A DNA stretch of 64,000 nucleotides. Source: Leptospira sp. GTDB lineage: Bacteria; Spirochaetota; Leptospiria; Leptospirales; Leptospiraceae. Shown piece after piece: positions 17,949 through 27,506 of this stretch. The stretch covers positions 28,646 through 92,645 of the forward strand of contig JACVCB010000014.1 of assembly GCA_016742255.1 (NCBI GenBank). Reading direction: 5' to 3'. Each line of letters begins with the position of its first letter. The first letter of the stretch is position 1. Under the pieces are notes generated by a model. That model saw only the letters and a program-made list of their open reading frames with translations, was not told where the DNA came from and did no database searches. The position numbers were made by a program, and so were the translations under genes.

Positions 17949-19078
17949 AAACTTTTAAAATCGGTTTGGATGCACGTCCTTTATCCACTAGAGTTTCTGG
18001 TGTAGGACGTCTCATTGCAGAAACCTTAAAAGCTTTTCCCAATCAAGAAAAATATGAGTTTTTGCTATTTTCACATTTGCCGATTCATCCTGATCATAAA
18101 GCTGTCCTTGAATTAAAAAATGTTAGGTGGGTAGAGGGTGGAGGTTTTCTAAAATGGAAAGGTGGCCTGTATTATAATCTCTACATCCCTTTTTATTTAA
18201 TGACCCATCGATTGGATTTGTTTTGGGGTTCACAGCAGGTGTTACCACCTTTTTTGCCAAGAGAACTTAAGGCAGTACTCACGTATTGTGATTTGGTTTT
18301 GTATTTATATCCAAATACAATGCGTTGGATTGCGAGATTACAACAAAGATTATTCCAAAGTTATTCCGTTAGGCGATCGAGTTTTATACTATCCATATCC
18401 AAACAAACAAGTGATGATATGTGTAAAAAATTTGATTATCCAGTTGAAAAAACTGGAGTTGCTTATCCTGGAGTGAATCCAGTGGAAATGACAAAGTTAT
18501 TAGACTCACCCATGTCAAACCGAGTGAAAGACTTGGGGAATGGTTATCTATTGTCTGTTTCCACTATCGAACCAAGGAAAAATTACCCCTTTTTATTAGA
18601 AGTATATCGAGAATACAGAAAAAAAAATCCCCACCACTACAGACCATGGGTGATTGTTGGAAAAATCGGATGGGAATCTCCCGAATTCATTGAAGAGTTA
18701 ATCCAGGAACGAACACTCTACAAAGATATTTTTATTTTGGATTCAGTTTCCGATTCAGAATTACAACATGTGTACAAACGAGCAGGACTTTTTGTTTTTG
18801 CGAGTAAATATGAAGGATTTGGAATTCCGATGGTGGAAGCTTTATTCCATAAGGTTCCGTGTATCGTATCTGATATTCCTACCTTCCATGAAATTGGGAA
18901 AGAAGAAGTATGTTATTTACCAATTAGTTCCAATGAAGATGCTAAACATTGGGCAGAAGCCATTGATTCATTCTTTCAGAATCCAACTCCTGTGAATGTT
19001 TCCATAGATGAATTTCGTTGGGAAAATGCTGCCAAAATCACAGAATCTGTGTTTCGATCTGTTTTAGAAGAAGGATAA
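17942..19078 (+). CDS. Glycosyltransferase family 4 (GT-B fold)
   Basis: The 378-residue protein has the two Rossmann halves of GT4 enzymes. The N-terminus reads GLDARPLSTRVSGVGR, a glycine-rich acceptor-side motif, and the C-terminal nucleotide-sugar site has the EX7E-type motif in EGFGIPMVEALFHKVPCIVSD, preceded by LLSVSTIEPRKNYPFLLEVY. It probably adds a hexose or similar sugar to an envelope glycan using an NDP-sugar. No sugar-pathway genes flank it. The start ATG overlaps the CysQ-like gene. Its 3' end overlaps the minus-strand gene by 15 bases. Confidence 0.88.
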   Translation: MVKTFKIGLDARPLSTRVSGVGRLIAETLKAFPNQEKYEFLLFSHLPIHPDHKAVLELKNVRWVEGGGFLKWKGGLYYNLYIPFYLMTHRLDLFWGSQQVLPPFLPRELKAVLTYCDLVLYLYPNTMRWIARLQQRLFQSYSVRRSSFILSISKQTSDDMCKKFDYPVEKTGVAYPGVNPVEMTKLLDSPMSNRVKDLGNGYLLSVSTIEPRKNYPFLLEVYREYRKKNPHHYRPWVIVGKIGWESPEFIEELIQERTLYKDIFILDSVSDSELQHVYKRAGLFVFASKYEGFGIPMVEALFHKVPCIVSDIPTFHEIGKEEVCYLPISSNEDAKHWAEAIDSFFQNPTPVNVSIDEFRWENAAKITESVFRSVLEEG

Positions 19079-19459
19079 AAACCCTTTCTTTTTTGTCACG
19101 ACACCAGAAAATAAAATTTTAGTTTTATCTTGTTTGGGAACCACATGTAAATGGAATCGTTCCTTTGTCATGGCTTGGATTTCGCATTCCCAATCTTCAG
19201 CATTGGCGAATAGTTTGATCCGGTCACAGAGAATGGAACCTTCCACTGACCAATTGAGGTGGTATTTTGTTTTCCCGCGAGAAAAAACGGATTTGATTTG
19301 GTTTTCTTGAAACTTCCACATAACGAGGGTTTCATCACCAGATTCATAAGGTTCTGTGAAGGAAGGAATCATCGAAATTCCTTTTCCTTTCCAGTTTCCC
19401 TTTACGTAATCATTCCATTCGTCTAAGTTGGAGAAGTAGTTATAAATCAATGATTCCAA
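19064..19459 (-). CDS. Conserved-looking hypothetical protein
   Basis: The 131-residue frame has a balanced, globular composition with many Trp and aromatic residues (LIYNYFSNLDEWNDYVKGNW) and no signal or membrane segment. The only start is a TTG at 19459 with no good ribosome site. It overlaps the glycosyltransferase tail by 15 bases and the 5' end of the thioredoxin-like gene by 10 bases. Nothing else fills this interval, which favours a real gene. I recognise no family. Confidence 0.6.
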   Translation of the reverse strand: MESLIYNYFSNLDEWNDYVKGNWKGKGISMIPSFTEPYESGDETLVMWKFQENQIKSVFSRGKTKYHLNWSVEGSILCDRIKLFANAEDWECEIQAMTKERFHLHVVPKQDKTKILFSGVVTKKKGFLSFF

Positions 19460-19983
19460 AAAGTAAAACCGTATTCTCCCAATTGATATCTTCCAGATTT
19501 TATCTTCTCGTTTTCCTTACTTTCTTTTTTTGTAAACCAGAAGCAGGAAAAGTAGATTTTTATCCAGATCCTTTGCCAACCATCACGGGAACCACAGAGG
19601 CATTGTCAGATTGGAAAGGCAAAGTGATTGTATTGGATTTTTGGGCAACATGGTGTGAACCATGTGCAAAGGCAGTACCTACGATCAATGAATGGAAACA
19701 TTCTGTGTCCGAGTCAGATTTTGTTTTTCGAGGGATCAATACAGACACAACGGAACCGCTAGAAAAAATTAAAGAAGATATGATTCGATTGAAGATGAGT
19801 TATCCCACCTTACTTGATAAAGACTGGAAAATGACAGATTTTTTCAAAGTGGAAGGGATTCCATGTGTTCTTGTTTTTGATCGCTCCGGAAAGATTGTGT
19901 ACCGACAGTACGGCTTGGAAAAAGAAGACCTAACAGGGCTTGTCATCCGTTCTCATGTTTGGTCCAAGTCTGATCTGCCATAA
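19450..19983 (+). CDS. Thioredoxin-like (TlpA/ResA) lipoprotein
   Basis: The 177-residue protein has an N-terminal hydrophobic segment ending in a lipobox-like TFFFCKP (about 22-31), then a thioredoxin fold. The active site is WCEPC within VLDFWATWCEPCAKAVP, and the cis-proline segment is GIPCVLVFD. It should reduce or swap disulfides in the periplasm or serve cytochrome c maturation as TlpA/ResA do. The ATG at 19450 is used here; an in-frame TTG at 19483 would give a more compact signal and remove the overlap with the divergent gene. No partner such as CcdA is nearby. Confidence 0.87.
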   Translation: MIPKSKTVFSQLISSRFYLLVFLTFFFCKPEAGKVDFYPDPLPTITGTTEALSDWKGKVIVLDFWATWCEPCAKAVPTINEWKHSVSESDFVFRGINTDTTEPLEKIKEDMIRLKMSYPTLLDKDWKMTDFFKVEGIPCVLVFDRSGKIVYRQYGLEKEDLTGLVIRSHVWSKSDLP

Positions 19984-20118
19984 TTGTGCAATGCCAAACA
20001 AAGATTTGCAGGTTCCTTGATTTCAATGGCAAGAATGAAAATGTCTTGACTCATGTTCGTTAAAAAAGTCCCTTAAAGATACCTTTTACCGTTTTCTTTT
20101 CAGAAAGGAGTCAGAATC

Positions 20119-22053
20119 ATGCCAGCCAATTTGCCCGAACTCTTCCAGCAGAGTGCTGAAAAATTTGGGAACCGCCCCGCGTTCGTTAGTAAAGACGAAT
20201 CGAAGTCCTATAAACCAGTCACCTTCAAAGAAGTGTATGATCTTGGTATCAACTTAGCAGAAGCTCTTATTGATTTAGGTGTGAATGCGAAAGAAAATGT
20301 AGCATTGCTTGCCGATAACCGATTGGAATGGATTGTTTCCGATTATGGAATCCTCATGGCAGGTGCTGCCGATGTTCCACGCGGAACCGATATTACCGAT
20401 TCCGAAATTGTTTATATTCTCAATCACTGTGAAGCAAAAGTTGTTTTCTTAGAAAATGATAAAATGTTGGAAAAGTTCCAAAAGAACCGTTCCCAACTCG
20501 AATTTGCAAAAACACTCATTGTGATGGATAAAAAATCCACAGCAACTGGTGTCTTAAAAATGTATGACCTCATTGAGAAAGGGAAAGAACTGAGAGCCAA
20601 AGGTTCCAAAAAAGCAGAAGAAAGAATGAAATCCATTCTTCCGGATGACCTTTTCACAATCATTTATACTTCAGGAACAACAGGAATGCCTAAAGGAGTT
20701 ATGTTAAAACACAGTAACATGCTCCACCAAACAAGAGTCATTCTTGGTAGTATGATCGAAATCAAAGCCGACGAACGAATGTTATCCATTCTACCAGTAT
20801 GGCACGTATTTGAACGAGTTTTCGAATACCTTGCGATTGCTGCAGGTTGTGCAACCTATTATACGAATGTTCGCGATCTACGGGATGATATGAAAAAAGC
20901 AAAACCAACGTTTATGGCATCTGCGCCTAGACTTTGGGAAAGTATCTATAATGGTATTTATACCAGAATCAATGATCCAAAACAAACTCCTGCAATCCGC
21001 AGAGGTTTATTCAATTTGGCATATTTTTTCTCAAAACACTTCAATGCGGCGACTCGTTTTTTGAAAGGAAACCAAGTTGATTACGTTGGACGAAATCCAA
21101 TTGTTTCTCTTTTTAAAGGTGTTTATTACCTAACAGTTGCTATCGTTTTGGCGATTCCATACTTTTTACTCGATTTAGTGGTCCTTTCGAAAATCCGTGA
21201 GGCAACTGGTGGTGAGTTAAAAGCATCTGTTTCTGGTGGTGGTGCTTTACAAAGGCACGTCGATGCATTTTTCAATGATATTGGAATCAACGTATTGGAA
21301 GGATATGGAATGACGGAAACTTCTCCAGTGATTTCAGTTCGTACATTCAAACGATTGGTACAAGGTTCCGTGGGGGTGATCACTCCTGAAACGGAATTAC
21401 AAATCCGCGATGATTTGGGTAAAGTTCTCACTCACATTGATGCCAACCAAAAATTGGTTTCTGGATCTTATGGCAAACGTGGTGTCATCCACATCCGTGG
21501 ACCACAAGTGATGAAAGGTTACTACAAAAACCCAGAAACCACAGCAAAAGTTCTCAAAGATGGTTGGATGGACACAGGTGACATTGGGATGTTCAATTTC
21601 AAAAAAACCCTTACCATTACAGGCCGTGCAAAAGACACAGTGGTTCTTCTTGGTGGTGAAAACGTTGAGCCAGTACCGATAGAAGACAAACTCACTGAGT
21701 CTCCTTTTATCTCGCAGTGTATGGTGATTGGCCAAGACCAAAAGAATTTGGGTGCCATCGTGGTTCCTGATTTTGAACAGTTGACTGCATGGGCAAAGGA
21801 AAATGGAATCGGTGAAACTGATAAACAGAAACTCATTGAAAACCCAAAAGTCCTCGATTTCTACAAAAAAGAAATCAAAGCTCTGAACAATACCAAAACT
21901 GGATTTAAGTCCTTTGAACAAGTGACTCCATTCATCCTCATCACAAAACCATTTGAAGTGGGTGATGAATTGACAAACCTGTTCAAAATGAAACGCCACT
22001 TAATCACAGAGAAATACAAAGACAAAATCACTGCCCTTTACGCAGGAGATTAA
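20119..22053 (+). CDS. AMP-dependent long-chain fatty acid-CoA ligase
   Basis: This 644-residue enzyme activates a carboxylic acid to an acyl-AMP and then an acyl-CoA. The P-loop motif is [11 protein letters not shown], followed by [20 protein letters not shown] and the hinge [18 protein letters not shown] hydrophobic stretch (about 335-360, [21 protein letters not shown]) probably anchors it to the membrane, as in other long-chain ligases of the FadD15 type. A strong AAAGGAG site precedes the ATG. Leptospira rely on host or environmental fatty acids, so such ligases feed beta-oxidation and lipid synthesis. It has its own 135-base upstream gap, in which I found no convincing promoter. Confidence 0.93.
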   Translation: MPANLPELFQQSAEKFGNRPAFVSKDESKSYKPVTFKEVYDLGINLAEALIDLGVNAKENVALLADNRLEWIVSDYGILMAGAADVPRGTDITDSEIVYILNHCEAKVVFLENDKMLEKFQKNRSQLEFAKTLIVMDKKSTATGVLKMYDLIEKGKELRAKGSKKAEERMKSILPDDLFTIIYTSGTTGMPKGVMLKHSNMLHQTRVILGSMIEIKADERMLSILPVWHVFERVFEYLAIAAGCATYYTNVRDLRDDMKKAKPTFMASAPRLWESIYNGIYTRINDPKQTPAIRRGLFNLAYFFSKHFNAATRFLKGNQVDYVGRNPIVSLFKGVYYLTVAIVLAIPYFLLDLVVLSKIREATGGELKASVSGGGALQRHVDAFFNDIGINVLEGYGMTETSPVISVRTFKRLVQGSVGVITPETELQIRDDLGKVLTHIDANQKLVSGSYGKRGVIHIRGPQVMKGYYKNPETTAKVLKDGWMDTGDIGMFNFKKTLTITGRAKDTVVLLGGENVEPVPIEDKLTESPFISQCMVIGQDQKNLGAIVVPDFEQLTAWAKENGIGETDKQKLIENPKVLDFYKKEIKALNNTKTGFKSFEQVTPFILITKPFEVGDELTNLFKMKRHLITEKYKDKITALYAGD

Positions 22054-22071
22054 TTTCTCGTTTTCTAAGTA

Positions 22072-22812
22072 ATGAGTTCCGCCTCGATGAAGGGGCGGAA
22101 TTTACTCTTCTCTTTTCCAAAGTCCGTCGATACTTTTTATGTGAATCGTTTAGATGGATCAGTATTTTCTTCCCAACCAGGGGTATTTTACCCTTACCAA
22201 CACCAAGATTTTTATGCTATGGATTCCTTGTTTTTATCTCCTTTCAAAGAAGAAGAAATTTGGGATTTCCAATCCATTCCGCAAGTTCAGATGGGATTTC
22301 TTGGATTTTTAACCCTTCGTGGTTTCATTCGAGAAGATTTAGAATTACCAAAACTCCAAGTACGAGGTCTTTCGAAACACTGGCGTTCTTTCCTTGCAAA
22401 GGAAAATTTTTTAGGGAAACAAATACCTTGGGAAACTTCTGATTTTATTCCGAATTTGGTTGGAGAAAATCCAACACCTGAATCTGGTTTTGGAAAAAAA
22501 GGACATTGGTCAAACGAGTTCCATTTTGAGAAACAAGAAGGAAATTCCACTTCTTTGTTTTTCATCGCAACGAACAAACAAAGTGAAACTGATGTTGCCA
22601 TCAGTGATTTAATGAAAGATTTTTTATTGTATTCCCAAACCAATCATTATTTGGAAAGAGCTTACATCCGCAAAGAAAACTCTAGTTATTTGTATCTAAA
22701 CGCAAAAGAAACAAATCCAAGAGTATTTTACCGAGAAAATACTTCAGAATTTCCATCCTTTTTGTTTTTGGTGGCAGAGTTAAAAAATAAAACAGTTATT
22801 CTCCCAAATTAA
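22072..22812 (+). CDS. Hypothetical protein
   Basis: The 246-residue protein has no signal peptide and is rich in Phe (for example FSFPKSVDTFYVNRLDG). I recognise no family. The start is uncertain: ATG at 22072, ATG at 22087 and GTG at 22141 are in frame and none has a good ribosome site. The first two lie in or beside a 7-bp hairpin (22077-22100). It converges with the Lon-N gene and overlaps it by 17 bases. Confidence 0.65.
   Translation: MSSASMKGRNLLFSFPKSVDTFYVNRLDGSVFSSQPGVFYPYQHQDFYAMDSLFLSPFKEEEIWDFQSIPQVQMGFLGFLTLRGFIREDLELPKLQVRGLSKHWRSFLAKENFLGKQIPWETSDFIPNLVGENPTPESGFGKKGHWSNEFHFEKQEGNSTSLFFIATNKQSETDVAISDLMKDFLLYSQTNHYLERAYIRKENSSYLYLNAKETNPRVFYRENTSEFPSFLFLVAELKNKTVILPN
22077..22100 (+). 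terminator. Hairpin after the acyl-CoA ligase, possible terminator
   Basis: TTCCGCC (22077-22083) and GGCGGAA (22094-22100) form a 7-bp GC-rich stem with a 10-base loop, followed by a T-rich tract (TTTACTCTTCTCTTTT). It is a weak intrinsic terminator candidate for the ligase gene, yet it overlaps the proposed start of the next gene and holds the second ATG (22087) in its loop, so a translational control role is equally possible. Confidence 0.4.
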
Positions 22813-23404
22813 GACCCATTAACACTTGTTTGAGTAAATTTGCCTTAGTGTCTAAATTGGTTGTTTCCAGAATGGTTTGTTTTGTTTTAAAATCAAAATA
22901 AATCAGTGAAGCAATAAAATCCACAGGAAATGGGTGAACTAAAATTTGGTTCATTTTTAAAATTAGGTCTTCCTCAGCACCTTCAGCAAGTAAGATTCGT
23001 TTGGTGAGCACTAACAATTCTTCTATTTTTTCTTTTAGTTCCTCGGAGACATTTTTATTCCGTTGGTGTTCTCGTTTGGATACTTGTGCGATATAAAAGG
23101 GTTCGGTGGAAGTTAAACTGACAATCTCTGCCGTTCCTAATCCCTCTAAAATAATATTGGATCTTCCATCAGGCAAAGATTCCTTTTGGATGATATGTCC
23201 AAACCCTACAACCTTAGGAATGGGAGGTAATCCATTTCCCAAATACCCTTTCGGATAAGGTGCCATTCCCATTTCTCCTCCATTTTCCAAACAAAAATCC
23301 AGTAACTTTCTATACCTTGGCTCAAAGATATGTAAGGGTAAAAACATCCCAGGAAACAGAAATACATCTGGTAAGGGAAATAGAGGTAAGGGGAAGGTTG
23401 ACAC
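22796..23404 (-). CDS. Lon N-terminal substrate-binding domain protein
   Basis: The 202-residue protein is a stand-alone Lon N-terminal (LON/PUA-like) domain. The opening PLPLFPLPDVFLFPGMFLPLHIFEPRYRKL is diagnostic, and GNGLPPIPKVVGFGHIIQ follows the same family pattern. There is no ATPase or protease domain, so it is not a Lon protease; such proteins may bind unfolded substrates or act as adaptors. The start is GTG at 23404 without a clear ribosome site. It converges with the preceding hypothetical gene (17-base overlap) and diverges from the heptose kinase gene. Confidence 0.88.
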   Translation of the reverse strand: MSTFPLPLFPLPDVFLFPGMFLPLHIFEPRYRKLLDFCLENGGEMGMAPYPKGYLGNGLPPIPKVVGFGHIIQKESLPDGRSNIILEGLGTAEIVSLTSTEPFYIAQVSKREHQRNKNVSEELKEKIEELLVLTKRILLAEGAEEDLILKMNQILVHPFPVDFIASLIYFDFKTKQTILETTNLDTKANLLKQVLMGLNLGE

Positions 23405-23458
23405 AGAGAAAGGTTTTAGATTCCATGTTTAGTTGTAAACCAATTCAAGGATTCGGCT

Positions 23459-24478
23459 TTGTTGAAAATCAAAAAATCTTTGCTACACCAAACCTTTGCC
23501 AAACTTTCCCAAATCAAAGTTCTCGTCATAGGAGATTTGATTTTAGATGAATACTTAATTGGATCAGTGGAAAGAATCTCTCCCGAAGCGCCTGTTCCCG
23601 TTGTTTGGGTTAGAAGCGAAAAACAAACTTTAGGTGGATCTGGTAATGTTGTTCAAAACTTATCATCCATTGGAGTCAGAGGGATTGTTTTTGGAAGGAT
23701 CGGGGAAGACAAAGCAGGTGAAAATTTAGAATCAATTTTACTTTCGAATTCAGTAGCAAAGGAAGACTTAGCCTTATTAAAATCCAAACAAATTCCCACG
23801 ATTCTAAAAACGAGAATCATTGCCTCTCACCAACAAGTTTGCCGTGTGGACAGAGAAGAAATTGTCCCACTGACAAATGAAGAAGAAAAACAAATTCTGG
23901 AACGATTAAAAGATAAAATCAAAGAGGCTTCTGCTGTGATCCTCTCAGATTACGATAAGGGGTACTTAACACCTTCTTTGATCCAATCTGTGATTTCTCT
24001 TTGTAATGCAGAAAATAAAATTGTGACTGTAGATCCGCAAGTAAGCCATTTTTTCTTATACAAAAACATTCATATCATGACACCAAACCATCATGAGGCG
24101 GGTAAGGCATTGGGTAAAAAACTATCCAGTGATTCTGAAATTGAACTCGCTTGTCGTGAGATTTCAGAACGTATTACACCCGATGCGATGATGATTACTA
24201 GAGGGGAAAAGGGAATGTCAATTTATGAAAGGACATCCAATCGTTTTTACCATATCCCAACTGTCGCCAAAGAAGTATTTGATGTAACAGGGGCAGGGGA
24301 TACGGTAATCACCACCTACACTGCATTTGTAGCTAGTGGGATGAGTATTGGAGAAGCAGCCTTAGTCTCCAATGTAAGTGCGGGGATTGTCGTTGGAAAA
24401 TTGGGTGCGGCAACGGTGACACAATCTGAGATTGAAGAGGCTCTTCGGACTTTAGGTTATCTTGAGGAATCAAAATGA
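23459..24478 (+). CDS. rfaE1: D-glycero-beta-D-manno-heptose-7-phosphate kinase
   Basis: The 339-residue protein is a PfkB/ribokinase-family kinase matching the N-terminal half of HldE. Marks are LVIGDLILDEYLIGSVERISPEAPVPV at the start and the anion-hole motif VTGAGDTVITT near the C-terminus. It phosphorylates heptose 7-phosphate at C1 in the ADP-heptose pathway. TTG at 23459 or 23462 is the start, with CAAGGA upstream. The adenylyltransferase half is a separate gene that overlaps by four bases, so the E. coli fusion is split here. Confidence 0.94.
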   Translation: MLKIKKSLLHQTFAKLSQIKVLVIGDLILDEYLIGSVERISPEAPVPVVWVRSEKQTLGGSGNVVQNLSSIGVRGIVFGRIGEDKAGENLESILLSNSVAKEDLALLKSKQIPTILKTRIIASHQQVCRVDREEIVPLTNEEEKQILERLKDKIKEASAVILSDYDKGYLTPSLIQSVISLCNAENKIVTVDPQVSHFFLYKNIHIMTPNHHEAGKALGKKLSSDSEIELACREISERITPDAMMITRGEKGMSIYERTSNRFYHIPTVAKEVFDVTGAGDTVITTYTAFVASGMSIGEAALVSNVSAGIVVGKLGAATVTQSEIEEALRTLGYLEESK

Positions 24479-24963
24479 GTTTTTACGAGTCACTACAAAG
24501 TAAAATCATCGCACAAGACACGATCGAAACAAAACGTAAGTCCCTCGAAGGCAAAAAAATCGTATTTACGAATGGTTGTTTTGATATTTTACACCCAGGT
24601 CATGTGAGTTACTTAGCACAGGCTCGTGATTTAGGAGATTACCTTTGGATTGGTGTGAATTCAGATGAGAGTGTGAGAAGGTTAAAAGGGGAATCTAGGC
24701 CTATCAATTCCTGTGAAGACCGAATGATGGTACTTGCGGCTTTATCTTCCGTTGATTTTGTTTCTAGTTTTCCTGAAGACACTCCCTTAGAAATTTTAAA
24801 AAAAGTAAGACCCTCCATCCATTCAAAAGGTGGGGATTACCAAATTGAGACCCTCCCAGAATACAAAATTTTAAAGGAGATGGGTGCGGATATTCAAATT
24901 TTACCTTTTGTTTCCGGAAAATCCACTACCAAGATTTTAGAAAAAGCCAAATCCCCTTCCTAA
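24475..24963 (+). CDS. rfaE2: D-glycero-beta-D-manno-heptose 1-phosphate adenylyltransferase
   Basis: This 162-residue nucleotidyltransferase matches the C-terminal half of HldE. The FTNGCFDILHPGHVSYL segment carries the HxGH ATP-binding motif, and SGKSTTKIL near the end is the ISTTKII-type motif. It makes ADP-heptose from the 1-phosphate. It overlaps the kinase by ATGA, so the two are translationally coupled. The GmhB phosphatase step is not encoded in the window. Confidence 0.95.
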   Translation: MSFYESLQSKIIAQDTIETKRKSLEGKKIVFTNGCFDILHPGHVSYLAQARDLGDYLWIGVNSDESVRRLKGESRPINSCEDRMMVLAALSSVDFVSSFPEDTPLEILKKVRPSIHSKGGDYQIETLPEYKILKEMGADIQILPFVSGKSTTKILEKAKSPS

Positions 24964-25026
24964 ACGTATTGATTTTGGACCCAAATCCCAACAGTCTGTA
25001 AAAAACATTCTTTTTTGAGGTCCAGT

Positions 25027-26649
25027 TTGTCCAAGACCAGATATATATTCATTACCGGTGGTGTTTCCTCTTCTTTGGGAAAAGGGGTCACTGTCGCCGC
25101 TCTCGGTTGTTTGTTAGAAGCCAGAGGTTATACCGTCTCTTTACAAAAAATGGATCCTTATATCAATATTGACCCAGGCACAATGAGTCCCTACCAACAT
25201 GGGGAAGTGTATGTGACCGAAGATGGAGCCGAGACGGATTTAGATTTAGGTTATTATGAACGGTTCACCAAGTCAAAATTTTCCCGTAAAAATTCTGTAT
25301 CAACTGGGCAAATTTACCATGCTGTCATCGAACGGGAACGGAAAGGGGATTACCTTGGAAGAACCGTACAAGTTGTACCACATATTACAAATGAGATTCG
25401 AAATCGTATATATAACCTAACACGTGACCAAGAAACAGATTTTGTAATTGTGGAAATTGGAGGGACAGTTGGAGATATTGAATCCATTCCATTTTTGGAA
25501 GCAATTCGCCAAATGCGATATGAACATGGTAGTAACCAGGTATTATTCCTCCACCTAACGCTTGTCCCAACAATTACAGCAGCTGGTGAAGCCAAAACAA
25601 AACCAACCCAACACTCAGTAAAAGAGTTATTGGCACTAGGGATCCAACCAGATGTATTAATCTGCAGGATCAATAAACCAATGTCAAAGGAGATGAAAAA
25701 TAAGATCTCTCTCTTTTGTAATGTGAAAGAACAAAATGTAATTTCAGCTGTCGATATCACAACATCCATTTATGAAATTCCTCTGATGTATCGAGAAGAT
25801 AAATTGGATGAAGTTGTACTGAATGCACTTGGTATGGATTTACGAAAACTGAATTTTTCCCAGTGGGAAAACATGGTTAAGAAAATTCGTAATACAAAAA
25901 AGACCGTAAAAGTGGCGTTAATTGGAAAATACATTTCCTTACAAGATGCGTATCGATCTGTTTACGAATCCTTGGCTCATGGTGGAATTGCCAATGATGT
26001 AGAAGTAGAAGTTGTCAAAATTAATCCTGAAGATATTGATTCTAAGAATACTAAAGAACTCTTAAAAGGTGTTCATGGAATTCTCGTTCCAGGTGGGTTT
26101 GGAGAACGTGGGATCGAAGGAAAAATTGCTGCCATTCAATATGCGAGAACCAAACAGATTCCATTTTTTGGAATTTGTTTAGGAATGCAATGTGCAGTGA
26201 TTGAATTTGCGCGCCATGTTTTAGGATTCAAAGATGCTAATTCAACTGAATTCAAACCAAATGTTGAATACCCTGTGATTTCAATGATAGAAGAACAAAA
26301 AGAAATCGAACGTATGGGTGGAACTATGCGCCTTGGTGCTTATCCATGTGTTGTCAAAAAGGGAACACTTGCTTATAGTGAATACAAAGCTGATCGAATT
26401 TCAGAACGTCACAGACACCGCTTTGAATTTACACTTCGATTTAAGGATGATTTTGAGAAAAAAGGAATGAATTTATCTGGTTTTTCACCTGATGGTAGTT
26501 TGGTGGAAATTGTCGAAATTCCAAATCATCCTTGGTTCATTGGAGTTCAATTCCATCCAGAATTCCAATCGAAACCAACAGATCCACATCCACTCTTTGC
26601 AGGTTTTATTAAGGCTGCATCGAAATTAGCGAAAAAATCGGAGGATTAA
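25027..26649 (+). CDS. pyrG: CTP synthase
   Basis: The 540-residue enzyme forms CTP from UTP, ATP and glutamine. The synthetase half opens with YIFITGGVSSSLGKG and contains DPYINIDPGTMSPYQHGEV; the glutaminase half has the nucleophile in FGICLGMQCAV and the catalytic His-Glu in FHPEFQ. I place the start at TTG 25027, because GAGG lies six bases upstream and this gives the usual short N-terminus; a TTG at 25015 is in frame but overlaps that site. CTP is needed for CMP-Kdo, which fits the position directly before kdsA (one base apart). Confidence 0.97.
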   Translation: MSKTRYIFITGGVSSSLGKGVTVAALGCLLEARGYTVSLQKMDPYINIDPGTMSPYQHGEVYVTEDGAETDLDLGYYERFTKSKFSRKNSVSTGQIYHAVIERERKGDYLGRTVQVVPHITNEIRNRIYNLTRDQETDFVIVEIGGTVGDIESIPFLEAIRQMRYEHGSNQVLFLHLTLVPTITAAGEAKTKPTQHSVKELLALGIQPDVLICRINKPMSKEMKNKISLFCNVKEQNVISAVDITTSIYEIPLMYREDKLDEVVLNALGMDLRKLNFSQWENMVKKIRNTKKTVKVALIGKYISLQDAYRSVYESLAHGGIANDVEVEVVKINPEDIDSKNTKELLKGVHGILVPGGFGERGIEGKIAAIQYARTKQIPFFGICLGMQCAVIEFARHVLGFKDANSTEFKPNVEYPVISMIEEQKEIERMGGTMRLGAYPCVVKKGTLAYSEYKADRISERHRHRFEFTLRFKDDFEKKGMNLSGFSPDGSLVEIVEIPNHPWFIGVQFHPEFQSKPTDPHPLFAGFIKAASKLAKKSED

Positions 26650-26650
26650 G

Positions 26651-27496
26651 ATGTACGATTTAATTGAAGAAAGAGAATTTTTTGGAAAAAAAATCGGAGG
26701 ACGTCAGCCGTTTTTTTTAATCTCCGGGCCTTGTGTGATGGAGAACAAAGACTTACTTGATCGTGTTTGTGGTGAAATGAAAGCCATCTGTGATGAGTTA
26801 GGGATTGTTTATATTTTTAAATCTTCTTTTGACAAAGCCAATCGTTCTTCCATCAATTCCTATCGAGGTCCAGGATTGGAAGAAGGACGCAAACTCCTCG
26901 AGTTCATCAAACATAAATACAATGTACCTGTATTAACAGACATCCATGAAACCATACAAGTAGATCCTTTAAAGGACACAGTGGATATCTTTCAAATTCC
27001 GGCTTTTCTTAGCCGCCAAACAGACCTTATTGCCAAAGCTGCCGAAACTGGAAAGTGGGTGAATGTGAAAAAAGGTCAGTTTATGGCACCTGATGACACA
27101 AGGCATATCAAAACCAAAATCCAAGAGTCTGGATCTGAAAAGTACATGGTCACCGAACGTGGTGCGAGTTTCGGGTATGGAAACCTAGTGTTTGATTTAC
27201 GAGGCATTCCCATGATGCATAAACATGGAATTCCCATTGTATTTGATGGTACCCATTCCGCACAGTTACCTGGTGCTGCTGGAAACATAACAGGTGGTTT
27301 ACGAGAGTTCATCCCTCATATGATGCGTGGTGCAGTTTCTGTTGGTGTGGAGGGACTTTTTATGGAAGTACACCCTGATCCTGAAAAAGCTTTATCGGAT
27401 GCAACAACCCAATTTCCTTTGGCAAAAGCAAAGGTTTTACTCACTCAATTATTAGAATTGGATCGTTTGGTAAAAACGAAATTCTTAGAGGTCTAG
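26651..27496 (+). CDS. kdsA: 3-deoxy-8-phosphooctulonate synthase
   Basis: The 281-residue enzyme condenses arabinose 5-phosphate with phosphoenolpyruvate to Kdo 8-phosphate for lipopolysaccharide core. Marks are FKSSFDKANRSS, RGPGLEEGRKLLEFI, GKWVNVKKGQFMAP and FDGTHSAQLPG. In the first strand the sequence is SGPCVMEN, with Cys where the E. coli enzyme has Asn, so by the known class rule this is a metal-dependent KdsA. It lies between pyrG and lptC and is probably in their operon. Confidence 0.96.
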   Translation: MYDLIEEREFFGKKIGGRQPFFLISGPCVMENKDLLDRVCGEMKAICDELGIVYIFKSSFDKANRSSINSYRGPGLEEGRKLLEFIKHKYNVPVLTDIHETIQVDPLKDTVDIFQIPAFLSRQTDLIAKAAETGKWVNVKKGQFMAPDDTRHIKTKIQESGSEKYMVTERGASFGYGNLVFDLRGIPMMHKHGIPIVFDGTHSAQLPGAAGNITGGLREFIPHMMRGAVSVGVEGLFMEVHPDPEKALSDATTQFPLAKAKVLLTQLLELDRLVKTKFLEV

Positions 27497-27506
27497 TCTC
27501 TTTCCA

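Noticed and set aside
19984..20118. Promoter for the acyl-CoA ligase (TTGACT at 20046)
   Set aside because: No -10 hexamer at proper spacing; the only AT-rich match lies about 21 bases away.
21397..21999. 200-codon minus-strand frame inside the acyl-CoA ligase gene
   Set aside because: It is a shadow of the ligase codons; the product is Phe/Cys-rich with no family pattern.
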